The position numbers and the translations under genes are program-made. From Nomia melanderi (Eukaryota; Arthropoda; Insecta; Hymenoptera; Halictidae): DNA of 64,000 nucleotides. The stretch spans positions 29,421,160 to 29,485,159 of the forward strand of contig NC_134999.1 in assembly GCF_051020985.1 (NCBI RefSeq), given 5' to 3'. A model generated the notes under the pieces. The model saw nothing but the letters and a program-made list of their open reading frames with translations. It was not told the DNA's origin and made no database searches. Of this stretch, positions 47,595 to 58,765 are shown one piece after another; positions within the stretch are counted from its first letter, which is position 1, and every line of letters begins with the position of its first letter.

Positions 47595-47940
47595 CTAGGA
47601 CGTCTCCTGCAGCACAACGGTGCTAGAGCCAGGTACGGGGATCCCCGGCGGCGGCGGCGACGTCGATACGCCCAAATTATGAGTCAACGAGTGCCTCCTC
47701 AGGTCGCAATTCCTGCGGAAGACCTTGCCGCAGGAGGCGCAATGGTAAGGCTTGATGTCCGTGTGGGTCAGCAGATGTGTCTTCAGGTTGCTCCTCTGGT
47801 TGAAGCTTCTGGCGCAGACGGGACACTTGTGTGGCGACTCCTCCATATGCAGAATTTTGTGGACCGCGAGGGTCCTGCTCTGGCAGAATCCTTTGCCGCA
47901 TTCCGCGCATTTGAACGGCTTTTCCTTGCTGTGGATGTAC
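47595..47940 (-). CDS. bowl: Odd-skipped family transcription factor, exon 2 (fingers 2-5 and C-terminus)
   Basis: Terminal coding exon, joined to the exon ending at 51043. The acceptor reads ttttccag then GTACATCC; joining AG to G restores an Arg codon and the unbroken sequence DHRYIHSKEKPFKC. The exon supplies the last His of finger 2 (H315), finger 3 (C323, C326, H339, H343), finger 4 (C351, C354, H367, H371) and finger 5 (C379, C382, H395, H399), joined by linkers such as SKEKPF, MEESPH and TDIKPY. Five consecutive fingers exclude a Drm-type protein and favour Bowl/Sob over a four-finger Odd. After the last finger only 27 residues remain, Pro-rich then ending LQETS and a TAG stop at 47595-47597. 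The total of 426 residues is shorter than fly Bowl (over 700, from memory). The high sequence identity to the known finger block makes function as a DNA-binding regulator very likely. Confidence 0.93.
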
Positions 47941-48172
47941 CTGGAAAATTCGAATTGATCGTTGTTTTTAGTTTATTTTCTTTGATTATGGGAATCGTGT
48001 AGGTTGAGATTATTAACTTGTTGCAGACTAGAATTTTTTGAACTTTTGAGAGCCTTTTAGGTGAAACAATTGAGTTGTCGAAGTCTTAGATACTAAGAAA
48101 AAGAAAAGTATATGTCAATCTCCCATTATTTGGATGATTAAATTATTCATTTGTAGATTTCGAATTTAGATA

Positions 48173-48409
48173 TTAAACCTCGAAGTTTCTATTACAGCGG
48201 CATTCGACAGCAAAGGGTTTTCTCTCGTTCATTTAACTTTATATCAATTGTTACATTATCTGGTTAATCAGTTTTTCCATTTTTGTCGTTTGTTTCTATT
48301 TTCAATGAGAAACATGTATCATCTAATTTTTTACTTTTATATTGTAACTAGTTATTTCAGCATGATAGGTATTTACTTAGGTATAAAGTGTCGCTACGTT
48401 TAGTGTTAA
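48173..48409. mobile_element. Family R repeat, copy R3 (in bowl-like intron)
   Basis: The interior matches R1 and R2 (TTACATTATCTGGTTAATCA; TAACTAGTTATTTCA) and it ends CTACGTTTAGTGTTAA. It abuts D7 at one TTAA. Confidence 0.7.
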
Positions 48410-48574
48410 GAAACTACCTGACGGGTCAAATAGACCCATTTTAGAAGTATTTAAATAAATTTGTGTATTTGTACATAAACAAGAATAACAGACCCTTCAG
48501 ATTTTCGAGAAATGTATTGTTCTAATTTGTATGAAAAATTAAAAATGAGTTACTCCAATTAGTTCTAGTGTTAA
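48406..48574. mobile_element. Family D-related MITE, copy D7 (in bowl-like intron)
   Basis: Left end TTAAGAAACTACCTGACGGG, right end AGTTCTAGTGTTAA; carries the GGGTCAAATAGACCC motif. 169 bases, shorter than other copies. Confidence 0.68.
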
Positions 48575-50029
48575 TGGTTACATTTATGTATATTTATAAA
48601 TATTAGCTGTCATATAAATATTTAATATGTCTGCAATCAAAAGTTGTAAATGAAGAATTTAATTATTCAAATAACGAGAAATTGACATGCGAATTGTTTG
48701 AATGCTAAGGAACTTCCAGAAATTGCAAAAATTCTCTTTAAAAAAAGTAAATTAATATTACTGGCATTTAAAAATGTAAATATGGGAATATTGACATAAG
48801 ACTGTAGTAGATAGTAGTAATAAACTATAGCACACATAAGAATTGATATTTGTACAGTAATTTGTGACCTATTAATTACAATGTGTGCTGTATTTAACTT
48901 ATGATGTGTCTGTTCTGAAGTTACATGTAATTTACAGTTATTAATACAGTTAAGATACTATTATATCTCTCTGTTAGATAATTTTGTAAACTTCGATTGA
49001 AACCTTTTGGTGTTCGATTGGAAATCGAAACTTGTAATTAGACCAATCATTTGCAAGCTAGTATTACAAAAATAGGTCTTCTTTATGTCTGTTTTATTTA
49101 TTACTAAGTGCTGGCCTTAATTTTGTAGAAATTATTGTATTTTCATTCAAAATATGTATTAGAATTTCTCTAGTTCGCATTGGATGAAAATTAGATAGAT
49201 GTATATTGCATTTTTTTATTATATTGTTATTTATATCGATAATTATGTGCATCTGGTAAGAAATAGAGCATAGAAGTTTAATGTGCTAATAATTTGTGCT
49301 GCCATCAATACATTGGTATATTTAAATTTTATCAATAAGTATTCTACAACATTAACAATATATGTTAATTAATTATTTAATAATCAAAACAAACATTAGG
49401 AAGGTATTGACATGCTGACACTAGCACATGGCAAAATTAAAAAATTTAGTACTTCTGACATCAAAATGGACAGACATAATTAATGAAACTGGGTAAACCA
49501 AAAATAAACTAAAAACTATAAAAATAATTTCCAAAATATAAAAAAATGTAATTCTAATTTGAGTACTTTGTTGTATATACATATATACAAACAAACAAAA
49601 TCGATATCTTTATAATACGGTAGCACGAAAGGCGTGAAAAGAAAAAATACATAACTCACAATGAAAAACTCAATTATAAATTATGTTGACACATTAGTAT
49701 TTAATTGATACCGCATGTAATATAGAAATTCAATCATACAATCCATTGATTACAAGTATCTTCCATGTTTGCAATCAAGTCTCTATTCTACTTGCATGCA
49801 TTAATGCATCCATTGTAAAGTAAAAATTATGGGAGAAACTAATCTACGTGTATCTACCCAGGAGAAGATAGTCAGAGATAATTTCAATACCTATCTGATA
49901 AATCTAAATTCTGAATACTTGTGAATATAATTCTATTAAACATATAATCACCGCAATGACTCAAACAAAAAAAAACCACTATGTAGGTACTGCAAACGAG
50001 AGAAATAAAGCCAGCGAGAGAACAAGCAT

Positions 50030-50420
50030 TTCCAGTCATAATGCCTAAGACCAATTAATGGGAATTGCAGGCGTATCGATTGATGTCGTCACGATTGATG
50101 ATCAAGATACGAAAAGCTCGATAAATTATCACGAATTGATCAACGTAATTAATACACTGCCGTGATTCTAGACGCCATCATAATTACAGGACTGGCAAAG
50201 AGACGCGTGTATTATTTTGTTGCATTTAGATGCAGCGAAGATTGCAATCAATTTAACCGCGCCGGAGAAGAAAGCGCGCTACGAAGCAGTCTGATTGGTT
50301 TAACCGCTTTTTCAGCGCTTGTATTACTTTATAAGCTAGCAAGCCTACATTGTAGCTCGTCGCATCTTCCGCCTTTCTTTGACAAACAAATTTTTGCGTC
50401 GCTGATGTTTGCCATTTTCT
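50030..50420. promoter_or_regulatory. Candidate intronic enhancer
   Basis: A GC-richer block within the AT-rich intron, with no similarity to the repeat families in this window. It has clustered homeodomain-like cores (TAAT/ATTA) and several TGAT/ATCA cores near 50060-50190. Short open frames in it look incidental. The function is inferred only from composition and position. Confidence 0.25.
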
Positions 50421-51042
50421 TTGAAAAATTGTTTAATTGAAATAATTTAAGATCTATTGATCATCAATATGACTACTTACAATTCATATTAATCCTATAT
50501 TGATCCTTGATATCTCATAGAATATCTATTTCATTTATTTAGTATATATCATGCGTGGAATATTGAAACCTATGAATATTCCTATAACAATTTCTGATTA
50601 ACAGAGGACTATTATAACACAATAATACACAACAGAAATTCATTTCGACAACCACGAATATTTACATTCTATTTACATTTAATCATCACAACAAAAACAA
50701 ATATATTAACTCTTCCCAAGTAAAAATAAAAAAGGCAGTACAAGCGATCGTCATTCATACAAAATTAAAATTGACCGAAACCCTTTTAATTACCGGCGCA
50801 TACGTTTCACTAAGAACATCATCCAACCGCAAATCAAATGAAAAATGAAATAAACCTACATTAAATACTACATTTAATGCTCCGTAACACACGTCTAAAA
50901 TCAGCTAGCCTATCGCGCATAATTAAAACAAGAAATACATATAAGAAACTCAAAACCAAAACAACCTCTGCCCAATTTAGAAGATACACTCCATAAACGT
51001 AATCCCAATAAACCCATCCGCCTGCCACAATCGTCCGCTTAC

Positions 51043-51977
51043 CTATGGTCCCTCAGGTGATCCTGCCGTCGGAAGGCCTTCCCGCAAATGTCGCAGGAGT
51101 ACGGCCTCTCGTCAGTATGCGTTCTTTCGTGTATCAGCAGATTGTAGCTCTTGGTGAACTGCCGACTGCAGAACTTGCAAATGAACTGCTTCTTCGGCCG
51201 GGAGGCCCTGCAGGTCCGCGGTATACTCGTCTCGACGGAAGTGGTCGTGGGCTGCAGCGGCGAGGTGGAGGACAACGACGACGAGGACGACGAGGAACAC
51301 GCCGAAGACGATGCCGGCGACGTGAACGAGGAGCCAGCGATCTGCGACAGGGACGTCGACTGCGGCGCATTGGTTCCGGAGGCAGCATTCCCGCTTCTGC
51401 CTTCCGATATCCGGCGCAGAAGCGTCTCGTGGTTCGAGGAAGCAGTGGCCACGGGTGTGTCGCGCAACAAGACTTCCTGCTCCTCCAGCAACGCCAGGTT
51501 CTCCTCGGGGTCCTCGATGAAGTCCAGCCTGCCCTCCTCCTCCTCCTCCTGCAACAGTCTCTCCGCCGCCAGGTGATCGTTCTTCGACGGTGTAGTGGTC
51601 AACGCGTTCTCCAGTCCAGTGTTAATCGGCGAACACCTCTGATTCCCGGCACCAGTCAGTCCCGGCGTCTGATTGACACCGGGCGCCGCGCTGCTCGCAT
51701 GAAGACGATGCAGGGTCAAGTAAGTCTCCAACGCTTGTAGATTGAGAGCGGCGGCAGCGGCGTGACCAGGTGGAAGCAGAGCAGCTCTCTGAAGAGCAGC
51801 CAGCAGAGCACCTTGGAGTCCAAGGGCCACGCTCTGCAGCGTGAAACTAGGTAAGGCAGCATCGGTGACACTAGCAACGTCCCGCAGCTCGGTGCTGGTC
51901 GACGTGGACGTCGCCGAGGACGACGGGACCATTACGATTCCCCGCTCCTGGTCTTGGTCCTGCTGTTGCTGTTGCAT
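51043..51977 (-). CDS. bowl: Odd-skipped family five-finger transcription factor (bowl/sob type), exon 1
   Basis: Coding exon 1 of a nuclear C2H2 transcription factor; it encodes residues 1-311 and two bases of codon 312. Visible order: polyglutamine start, Ser/Thr-rich stretch (about 19-30), Ala/Leu-rich segment (about 45-90), acidic segment with five Glu in a row (about 143-170), Ser-rich linker (about 217-240), then the basic lead RPKKQ (260-264). Finger 1 uses C267, C270, H283, H287; finger 2 begins with C295, C298, H311. The block KSYNLLIHERTHTDERPYSC is the hallmark of the Odd/Bowl/Sob/OSR family. The exon ends CATAG followed by gtaag, a good donor, so finger 2 is split. Start choice: the frame is open upstream to a stop at 52077-52079 with no other ATG. 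Known in fly: Bowl and Sob have five fingers, Odd four, Drm two; these proteins act in segmentation, leg joints and gut patterning. Whether this is the bowl or the sob orthologue is not settled. FTLQSVAL near residue 45 is at best a weak eh1-like Groucho motif. Confidence 0.9.
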
Positions 51978-52760
51978 CCTCCCCCGTCGCTGGATTCGTC
52001 CTGGGTCAGGCTCAGGGGCTGCCGACGTGTTGCCGGCACCATTGGCGGGGGTGGTTATATGAGTACTCGACTCCGGTTATGTCACTTATGGAGGTCTAGG
52101 CCGAATCCCGGGCTGCGCGCGGTCCGTGTCTCTCGTTCACCAGCTGATCGATCGGTCCTTGCCGGCGGGCCTCATGCCGCGACCGATTACGCGGTCCGAT
52201 CGCGATGTCGGGGGATGTTCGCGGCGAGGGTGGACGCAGGAGGAAACGGCAAAGAGGAGAGACGCGTGCGATGCTGGCGGTGCGGAGGCGCCCCGACGAC
52301 TGCTCCTGACTCTCGCTGCTGGGCACTGCTCGTGGAGACACCTGGTGGCAGGTATCCGAGGCGAGTTGGGACCGTCCGCGCGGAACGGGCCCCGGGATTC
52401 TGGAGAGAGAGCCCACAGCTGGCCCGCAATTGCTCGCCGTTTCAGCGTAAACGGCGTCGTTCGTAATCTCGCGTGTACGCGTGACTGCGTGCGTAGCTGC
52501 ACGCGTGCGGGGCCCTGCGTTACCGGACCGTCGGGGACAACCCCTGATTCCCCGTGCTGCCTCCGCCGCCCCCCTCCCTATGCCGTGCTTCACGAGTCGA
52601 GCGTTATGATTTAATTCTTCGGCCGCTGGGAATTATGAAGCTGATGCGCACCCGACGCGTTTATAGATTGGGCCCCTGGCCGATCGGACCTTCTCCTCGT
52701 TTTTCAAGGGTTCGACGGCGTTTTCGGGGCTACGACGGTTCAACCCTTTCGATTCAGAGA
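51978..52760 (-). promoter_or_regulatory. 5' UTR and promoter island of the bowl-like gene
   Basis: A GC- and CpG-rich island continues from exon 1 for about 780 bases upstream of the start codon. An in-frame stop at 52077-52079 closes the reading frame, so this part is untranslated leader and promoter. No clear TATA box is visible. GC content falls sharply near 52760, and plus-strand DNA beyond is G/T-rich (52801-52980: 47 G against 13 C by hand count). The transcription start cannot be placed from sequence. Confidence 0.5.
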
Positions 52761-53640
52761 GAGATTATTTGTTGGAAGAGTTTTGAATTCACTGCTGTTT
52801 CCATGGTGTATTGAGATTGTTGGTAAATTAATATTTTGTGGTGGTATTTATTAACAGAAATGTACGCATGATTCTTCTTGTGAATTTTATTATTAGGCTG
52901 TCCGTTATGATGGAGTAAATAGTCGTGGAAATTTATTGGAGAGTAAGTTTATGCCTGAAAGGATTGAGGAGAGAAAAGAGTTGCAAAATGGCAATATTTG
53001 AATTATCCTTTTCTTTGGTGAATTATTTGTTTTTCATGTGACGTTATCGGTGTAAAAAGTACGTGTCTTAAGCTGGTTGTGAGGAAAGTTTCATTAAGAA
53101 AACTTAATATTCTCTTTAACATTACAGGCAAGTATTTTTTATATTTTCTTTAAAGTCATGAATTTGTGCTCCTACTGATGTATTATTTTATCATTATTAT
53201 TTTCTTCTACTTCGTTATCGTATTTATTATTTTCTTGTTATGACAATAATTACTAATACAATCAGTAAACATGTTCATAAACCTTATGAAAAGAAACTAA
53301 GAACCTAATGCGATTTTAAATTCCTTTTCAACCAATACACGTTTCGATCCAAATCTTTAACAGAACATCAGAGGGTTTAACATAATTAATACGTAGTCCT
53401 AATGAAAATTGTAACAATAAATTTTCTTCGGTTTCTTCATATATTAATTACAGTAATAAAATGAAACTATTTATTTTACAAATCATTTCGAATATTTAAC
53501 GCTTTCAAGGTATTGATAATCGCGAAGTAAGAAAACTGAAAGCCATCATTTTGATGGATGCGATTCTTCTAATGTTAAGCATTCTCAAATATTGAATTTC
53601 AAAAATATGCCTTAAAAAATAGTAATTAATTAACACGTAA
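52761..53640. other. G/T-rich then AT-rich DNA upstream of the bowl-like gene
   Basis: No gene seen; the first 300 bases are strongly G over C on the plus strand. Confidence 0.45.
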
Positions 53641-54360
53641 GAGGTAAAATTGATGTCTTTAACTTGTAACGTGGGAATACCGCGTTAACGCACGGCCCGG
53701 AGACTTGAACGGTCGCGCAAGCGACACTATCGTCGACGGAAACCCGGCGTGCCTGAATTTTTCAAAGTCCGAATGGATTTTCGCGGACCTTGTAAGGCGT
53801 TTCATTCAATTACACGGACGGTTAAAGCCCGAAGGTTAAATTGGTTTCTATCTAGCGACGTATCGGTAAATCTCCGTGCTTCTGTGTTCGCGGCTATCAT
53901 TAAAACGTCGCGAATTAAGAATTATGAGGTACTTACGTAACATACTGTGAGCCGTGAAAGTAATGAACAGCAGATTCAAGCATGGCGTGTGTCACCGGTG
54001 CGATATGTACGCCGGGCAATAAACAATGTAAATACGACGTTGCTTGTTCCCTTCTGAGCTGTTCGCGCGTTTACAGTCAAAATCTAAGAATACACTGTCA
54101 CGATGATAGAAACGTGCGGGGAATGAAATAGAAAAGCAAAAGTAAAACCGACAGCAATGGGGAAATTGTTTATTTCATCATAAATCATTGGGCACGTTGG
54201 TACCGTTAATACGGGGTTGAGCGCGTTGCACCGTTCTAACTAAATTTCTTCGTATCGGCGACAGAAAATTTTGTAATACTTGTCTAGGAAAAATGCGAAC
54301 GTACGTGGGGGGGTGAAGTTTTTCGTTTCATAGGTATTTGCAGCAGCTCACAGCTAAAGG
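53640..54360. promoter_or_regulatory. Moderately GC-rich upstream block
   Basis: Non-repetitive GC-richer block about 1.7-2.4 kb upstream of the bowl-like start codon; short frames only. Candidate upstream enhancer. Confidence 0.25.
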
Positions 54361-55129
54361 AGATTCAAACATTTTTGTGGCGAATAGTTGAATAGAAATG
54401 TTTGCAAGGCACTTAATCTCGATAAATATAACGGCAGACATTCTGTGAATGAAAGTCTTCTTAGCAATAGCTGGTTTATATTGTATTTATGCTATTAGAT
54501 TATGTTACAAGCAAACGATGGAATTTTAATACTTATGTCTATAGTCATACGAATATTACGGATATAGTATACTTGAATGTTTACTAAAATTCGATAAAGC
54601 TTACTTTATTAAAAGTTGCTTAAATAAATATTATATTGTATTTATGTAATACATGTGATTGCCGCATGTTTCATATATTTAATTATAAATTGATATGTAT
54701 ATTCTGAAAAATCAAAGTCATGTTTCCAATGATGAAACCATCAATTCACTACTTTCTAGGCAAAAAAGTATCTCAAAGTATTAAACAACTCTCAAATGCT
54801 GCCTTGATAACAAAAAACTCTATGGCACTTATATTAATGATATCGATGAATAATTTCACAGTTGAAAAATATATCTCTACTTCTAAATCTATACTAGAAT
54901 ACACTACGATCAAATGACTCATGACGACTTTCTAATTAAGGCATTTTTAAAGTTAATATAATTTCAAAGTATCTATTGAAAATAATATTAAAAATATCCA
55001 TGATGTTTAGCTCTGAATCTTTGAAGTACTTAACAAAACAAACAAGTAATAAATAATTACTAGACGTAATAAGTAACGAAACATGGGGTTCACGATGTTT
55101 CCACGATATAATACAATACTATCAAAGGA

Positions 55130-55478
55130 CATCAATCTATCGGATTCCGTGCACCGTTTACACGATGTCCAAACCGGGTGATCCGTTTCCACCTTCGACG
55201 GGGTGCGGGGTGCTCCGTGAAGCACGGGACATCCGTGGCACCGCGCCCTACGTGCCGCCGCGCCGCCGCCGCCGCTGTGTTTCGACTCGGCTGCAAAGCC
55301 GCAACAATTTACGACGGCAATTAATGCGCGCGAGTAAACCGTGTATAGCGCCTATAGTTAGCTGCCTCTTCGCCGCGACGAGCCGCGCAGCGAGAAAGAA
55401 AGACGGACACGTTCCCTGCACGCGCTATATCGCGCGGGAAGAAGCGAGTCAGATGAACTTGAGGGATTCAAGCTGAAA
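55130..55478. promoter_or_regulatory. GC-rich island, left part
   Basis: CpG-rich with a CCG-type run at 55256-55276. No recognised protein. Continues into the purine tract. Confidence 0.3.
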
Positions 55479-56215
55479 AGAAGGAAGAGGAAGAAGAAGT
55501 AGAAAATGATGTGGAAGGAGAAGGAAAAGCAGAGGCGGATAACGTTGATGAAGAAGACTAAGAAGAAGAAAAGGAAGAAGCAAGAGAAGGAGAAGAAGAA
55601 GAGACGGAAGGAGAAGTGGATGATGTAGACGAAGAAGACGAAGAAGAAGGCGTAGGAGAATGAACCGGAGAAGTTGAAGAAGAAGAAGGGAAAGTAGGAG
55701 AAGGCAACGGAGAAGAAGTTGATGCAGAAGAAGAAGAGCAAGAAAAAAGAGAAGAAGAAGATGAAATCGATGAAGAAGATAAAATCGATGCAGAAGAAAA
55801 ACTCAATGGAAAAGATAAAGTTGATGAAGAAGATAAAATCTACGAAGAAGATAAAGTCGATGAAGAAAATAAAATCGATGAAGAAGATAAAGTCGATGAA
55901 GAAGGCAAAAAGGAGAAGAAGATGAAGTCGATGAAGAAGACGAAGAAGAAGAAGAAGAAGAAGAAGAAGAAGAAGAAGAAGAAGAAGAAGAAGAAGAAGA
56001 AGAAGAAGAGAAAGGAGAAGAAGAAGTCGATGAAGGAGACAAAGAAGAAGAAGGTGAGTAGAGAAGCTACAGGACAGAAGAGAGAAAACGAACGTACGAA
56101 GGGAACAAGGAACAGAGAGAGGAAGAAAGAAAGAGAGCGAAAAAGAGAGAGTGAGCGGATACGCGAGAAAAGAGAGGAGAGACAAAGAGGGACAGCACAG
56201 GAGAGAAGAGAGGCT
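55479..56215. repeat. Long purine-rich low-complexity tract, (GAA)n core
   Basis: About 740 bases of GAA-based sequence on the plus strand: an impure part, an 18-base repeat zone (about 55757-55905, units around GAAGAAGATAAAATCGAT), a pure (GAA)n core (about 55942-56009), then GA-rich sequence. One frame reads as acidic Glu/Asp sequence but has internal stops; poly-Lys and poly-Leu frames are equally open. Confidence 0.92.
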
Positions 56216-56760
56216 CACCGAGGCAGACTAAATAATATTATAGGTGGTGTTCTCACGGTCCCGGGACGCCCGCGGGCCAACTCGTCACCCCCTCCGCCCC
56301 TTCCTCGTCTTCTTATTCTCCTCTCCTCACGGCCCACCTCGTACCTTACCTCTTACTCCCCCGCGCGTGAGTTTCGCCCACGCTGGGGCTCCACGGAGTC
56401 GTCGGGCCACGTGGGAGGGAGAAAGAGGGCCCGAGCGACCGGGAACGAGTATGGACGACAACGGACGAAGGGTCAGGGTTCAGCTCGCGCTCGCTGACCG
56501 TCACCGTGGACGGTTTTCTTTCTCTTTTCGGCTGGCTTCCTTCTTCTTCTTCTGCTCCGTCGTCTTCTTCTTTTCCTCTTCCCTCGTTTGATCCTTCTTC
56601 ATCTTCTTCCAATGACGTCCCCTCGCTAACACGTAACCTCCCTTCTAAAGGTGCGCGAGAAACCGAAAACCTCGGGAACCGATAATCGGGCCGGTCAGTA
56701 CTGGTTTCCGAAAATATTTGATGCCTCGGAAATTTGGAAGTAGGACTGAGTCTTACCGTA
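56216..56760. promoter_or_regulatory. GC-rich island, right part, with CTT tract
   Basis: CpG-rich unique sequence with CTT-rich stretch at 56534-56605. Overlapping frames, no recognised protein. Confidence 0.3.
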
Positions 56761-56856
56761 GTTGTCCAAAATGTTTGAATACTAGAAATTCAAAAAAATA
56801 TATAAAAGAATACTAGAGCCCGATGAATCGCTTTCGAGTTCCCGGAAGAATTGAAT

Positions 56857-57081
56857 TTGACACTAGAACTGCCGGGTGGGTTAAATGGCCCGTTTCTAAT
56901 TTCTTTATTTCCAGTTTTTGAATAAATAAAAACTGCTTCTCTGAAAAATTACTATGGAAATTGATTTAGCAATACACAAACTGAATTGCTAACCAATTGA
57001 AGTCTCAATAGTCGCACTGTTGGGGATTCTACAGGAAAAAATCGAAAAAGCAATTTAACCGCTCGGTAGCTCTAGTGTTAA
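56857..57081. mobile_element. Family D TTAA MITE, copy D5
   Basis: Left end TTGACACTAGAACTGCCGGG, right end GCTCGGTAGCTCTAGTGTTAA-type terminus; the interior matches D3. 225 bases. Confidence 0.82.
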
Positions 57082-57329
57082 ATAACAGTTAGGTTGTCCA
57101 ATCAGATTTCAGTACAGTAATGAAGTTTTAATAAAAAAAGGCTTGATAGAAGTTCAGTAAAAAAGGGGACAACAATGATCAGAATAAAATGATAACGGTA
57201 TATTGTTTAATTATTAGTCTTACTCCATATTCTACTCCTCGTATATTGTTCATCATAAATTATATAATTCATTACATTCGTTATTACAATTACACAAATT
57301 CTTTACAATTTCAAAAATCTCAAAAACCC

Positions 57330-57880
57330 AGGTCGGACTCGATATTTTCGTTTCCCCTCATTCTACCCGATTTCCCTATTCCCACTCCATTCCATCAGTT
57401 TTCCCTCACGCGTTTTCCTCCCACACTTTTGTTCCGACACCATTTTCACCCGGATACAAATTCCGCCGACTTCCGCGAGATTTTCACGAGCATCAACCGC
57501 TTCGGGCTCGCCGTTCAGCCATCGTGCGTGCGCGCGCTCGATTGACGTGCCGTGGTCGGTTAATTAAGTTGCTCGACGATGGAATCGAGCAGTCTTCTCT
57601 TCTCTCCGTCCGCGTGCCGGGCCAGGTGATTGAAAGAAGCTCTTGACACGCTTTCCAAGGGAACGAGATGGATAAATGGGCGCGAGGGTGTGTGAATGAA
57701 GAGTTCAGGTTCCTGCTTCGCTGACTCGCGAGAGGAAGCGCGCGGTCACTCGCGGCCCGCGCTGCGCTGTTCGGATACGCGTGTCCGCGAGCTGAGTAAT
57801 TTGCTACACGGAAAGTTATTTTCTTGGTCGGTCTAACGAGTTTCATGTATCAGCGAGCGCCGCGTGCGTTTTGTAATGAG
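57330..57880. promoter_or_regulatory. GC-rich island, unassigned
   Basis: CpG-rich with pyrimidine-rich left edge (57340-57430). Both strands open for about 117 codons; not recognised. The right flank (57990-58090) is G-rich. Confidence 0.3.
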
Positions 57881-58765
57881 CTTCTATTTGTACGGTCCCC
57901 GGAAGTTCCACTGGCTGCTTCGACTATGAAATGTTTCGATAATGTTCTGAGATTACGATTGGATGCTACAATTTTGGAATTTCCTTGCGTCGCGATATAT
58001 TGGAAACGGATTTGATGAGGTTCAATTAGTTATGACGGGAAAGTATTGTGGAAGTTGCGGTTGTTGATAAAAGTTGATGCTTTGTTTAGAAAATGTGATT
58101 ATAAGTTTCTTTTTATTTTATAGTCTTATAGAATGTTAATAAAATTTGCACTTGAGAAGTTCGTATGTTTATATATTGAAATATTTATTAATCTATTGAT
58201 TTATTATATAAGTCATTAAAAAGGACTTTATTTCTGGTAAGTAATTTCAACAAGTAAATTATTGTTTCGGAATTATACACGGTGTCTGTCATTTCCAGTC
58301 GTACGTCGTAGCTTTGAAACGGAGAACACGAAATTGAGTCCTCGTGTTTATATCAGGAATTGCATTACGTCATCGTCGCTGGAATTCCATTCTGGAGATT
58401 TCGACGTTTGACCTCGACAACTATATTTGGTTAGTGCGAATGATCGAAACTGTTCACTATGCTCCGATTGTATATGGAGCTCGTGAATGTTAAAGTCGTG
58501 AATAGCAGAAAACCGTAAACCGATTGATGTAGCTCGTGACAAAGATCTCAGAAACGTAGCTCCTCTCTTATAGATCCATTAAAGCTTCTATAATTTAGAT
58601 ATCGCGTTAAGTATACCAGATGTGGTATAAAGTATACCTACTTAAACATTCTATAACACATTATAAAATAATTTTAAAATAATGTCTTCTGTGTATATTC
58701 TCTCTCTTTATTAGACAAAATTCATGAAACATTCACAGAGTAATGAAAAAGGTCTAAAATAGGAA
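57881..58765. other. AT-rich DNA with a small GC-moderate block
   Basis: 58270-58560 is less AT-rich; nothing recognisable. Confidence 0.35.

Larger units (their letters stand above)
47941..51042 (-). other. Intron 1 of the bowl-like gene
   Basis: Bounded on the minus strand by a gtaag donor (51042-51038) and a ttttccag acceptor (47948-47941). The intron is AT-rich. It contains two short TTAA-ended repeats at 48173-48574 and a GC-richer block at about 50030-50420. Its insertion between the two histidines of finger 2, in the third codon position of an Arg codon, is well supported by the protein continuity across the join. Confidence 0.88.

Noticed and set aside
47191..47598. 135-codon plus frame opposite the 3' UTR
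   Set aside because: Antisense to the predicted UTR, overlapping frames on both strands, no family.
51045..51740. 231-codon plus frame opposite bowl-like exon 1
   Set aside because: Antisense shadow of a GC-rich true exon; Arg-rich and unrecognised.
55358..56218. 286-codon minus frame rich in Leu, Phe and Ser
   Set aside because: Translation of the complement of a polypurine tract; not a membrane protein.
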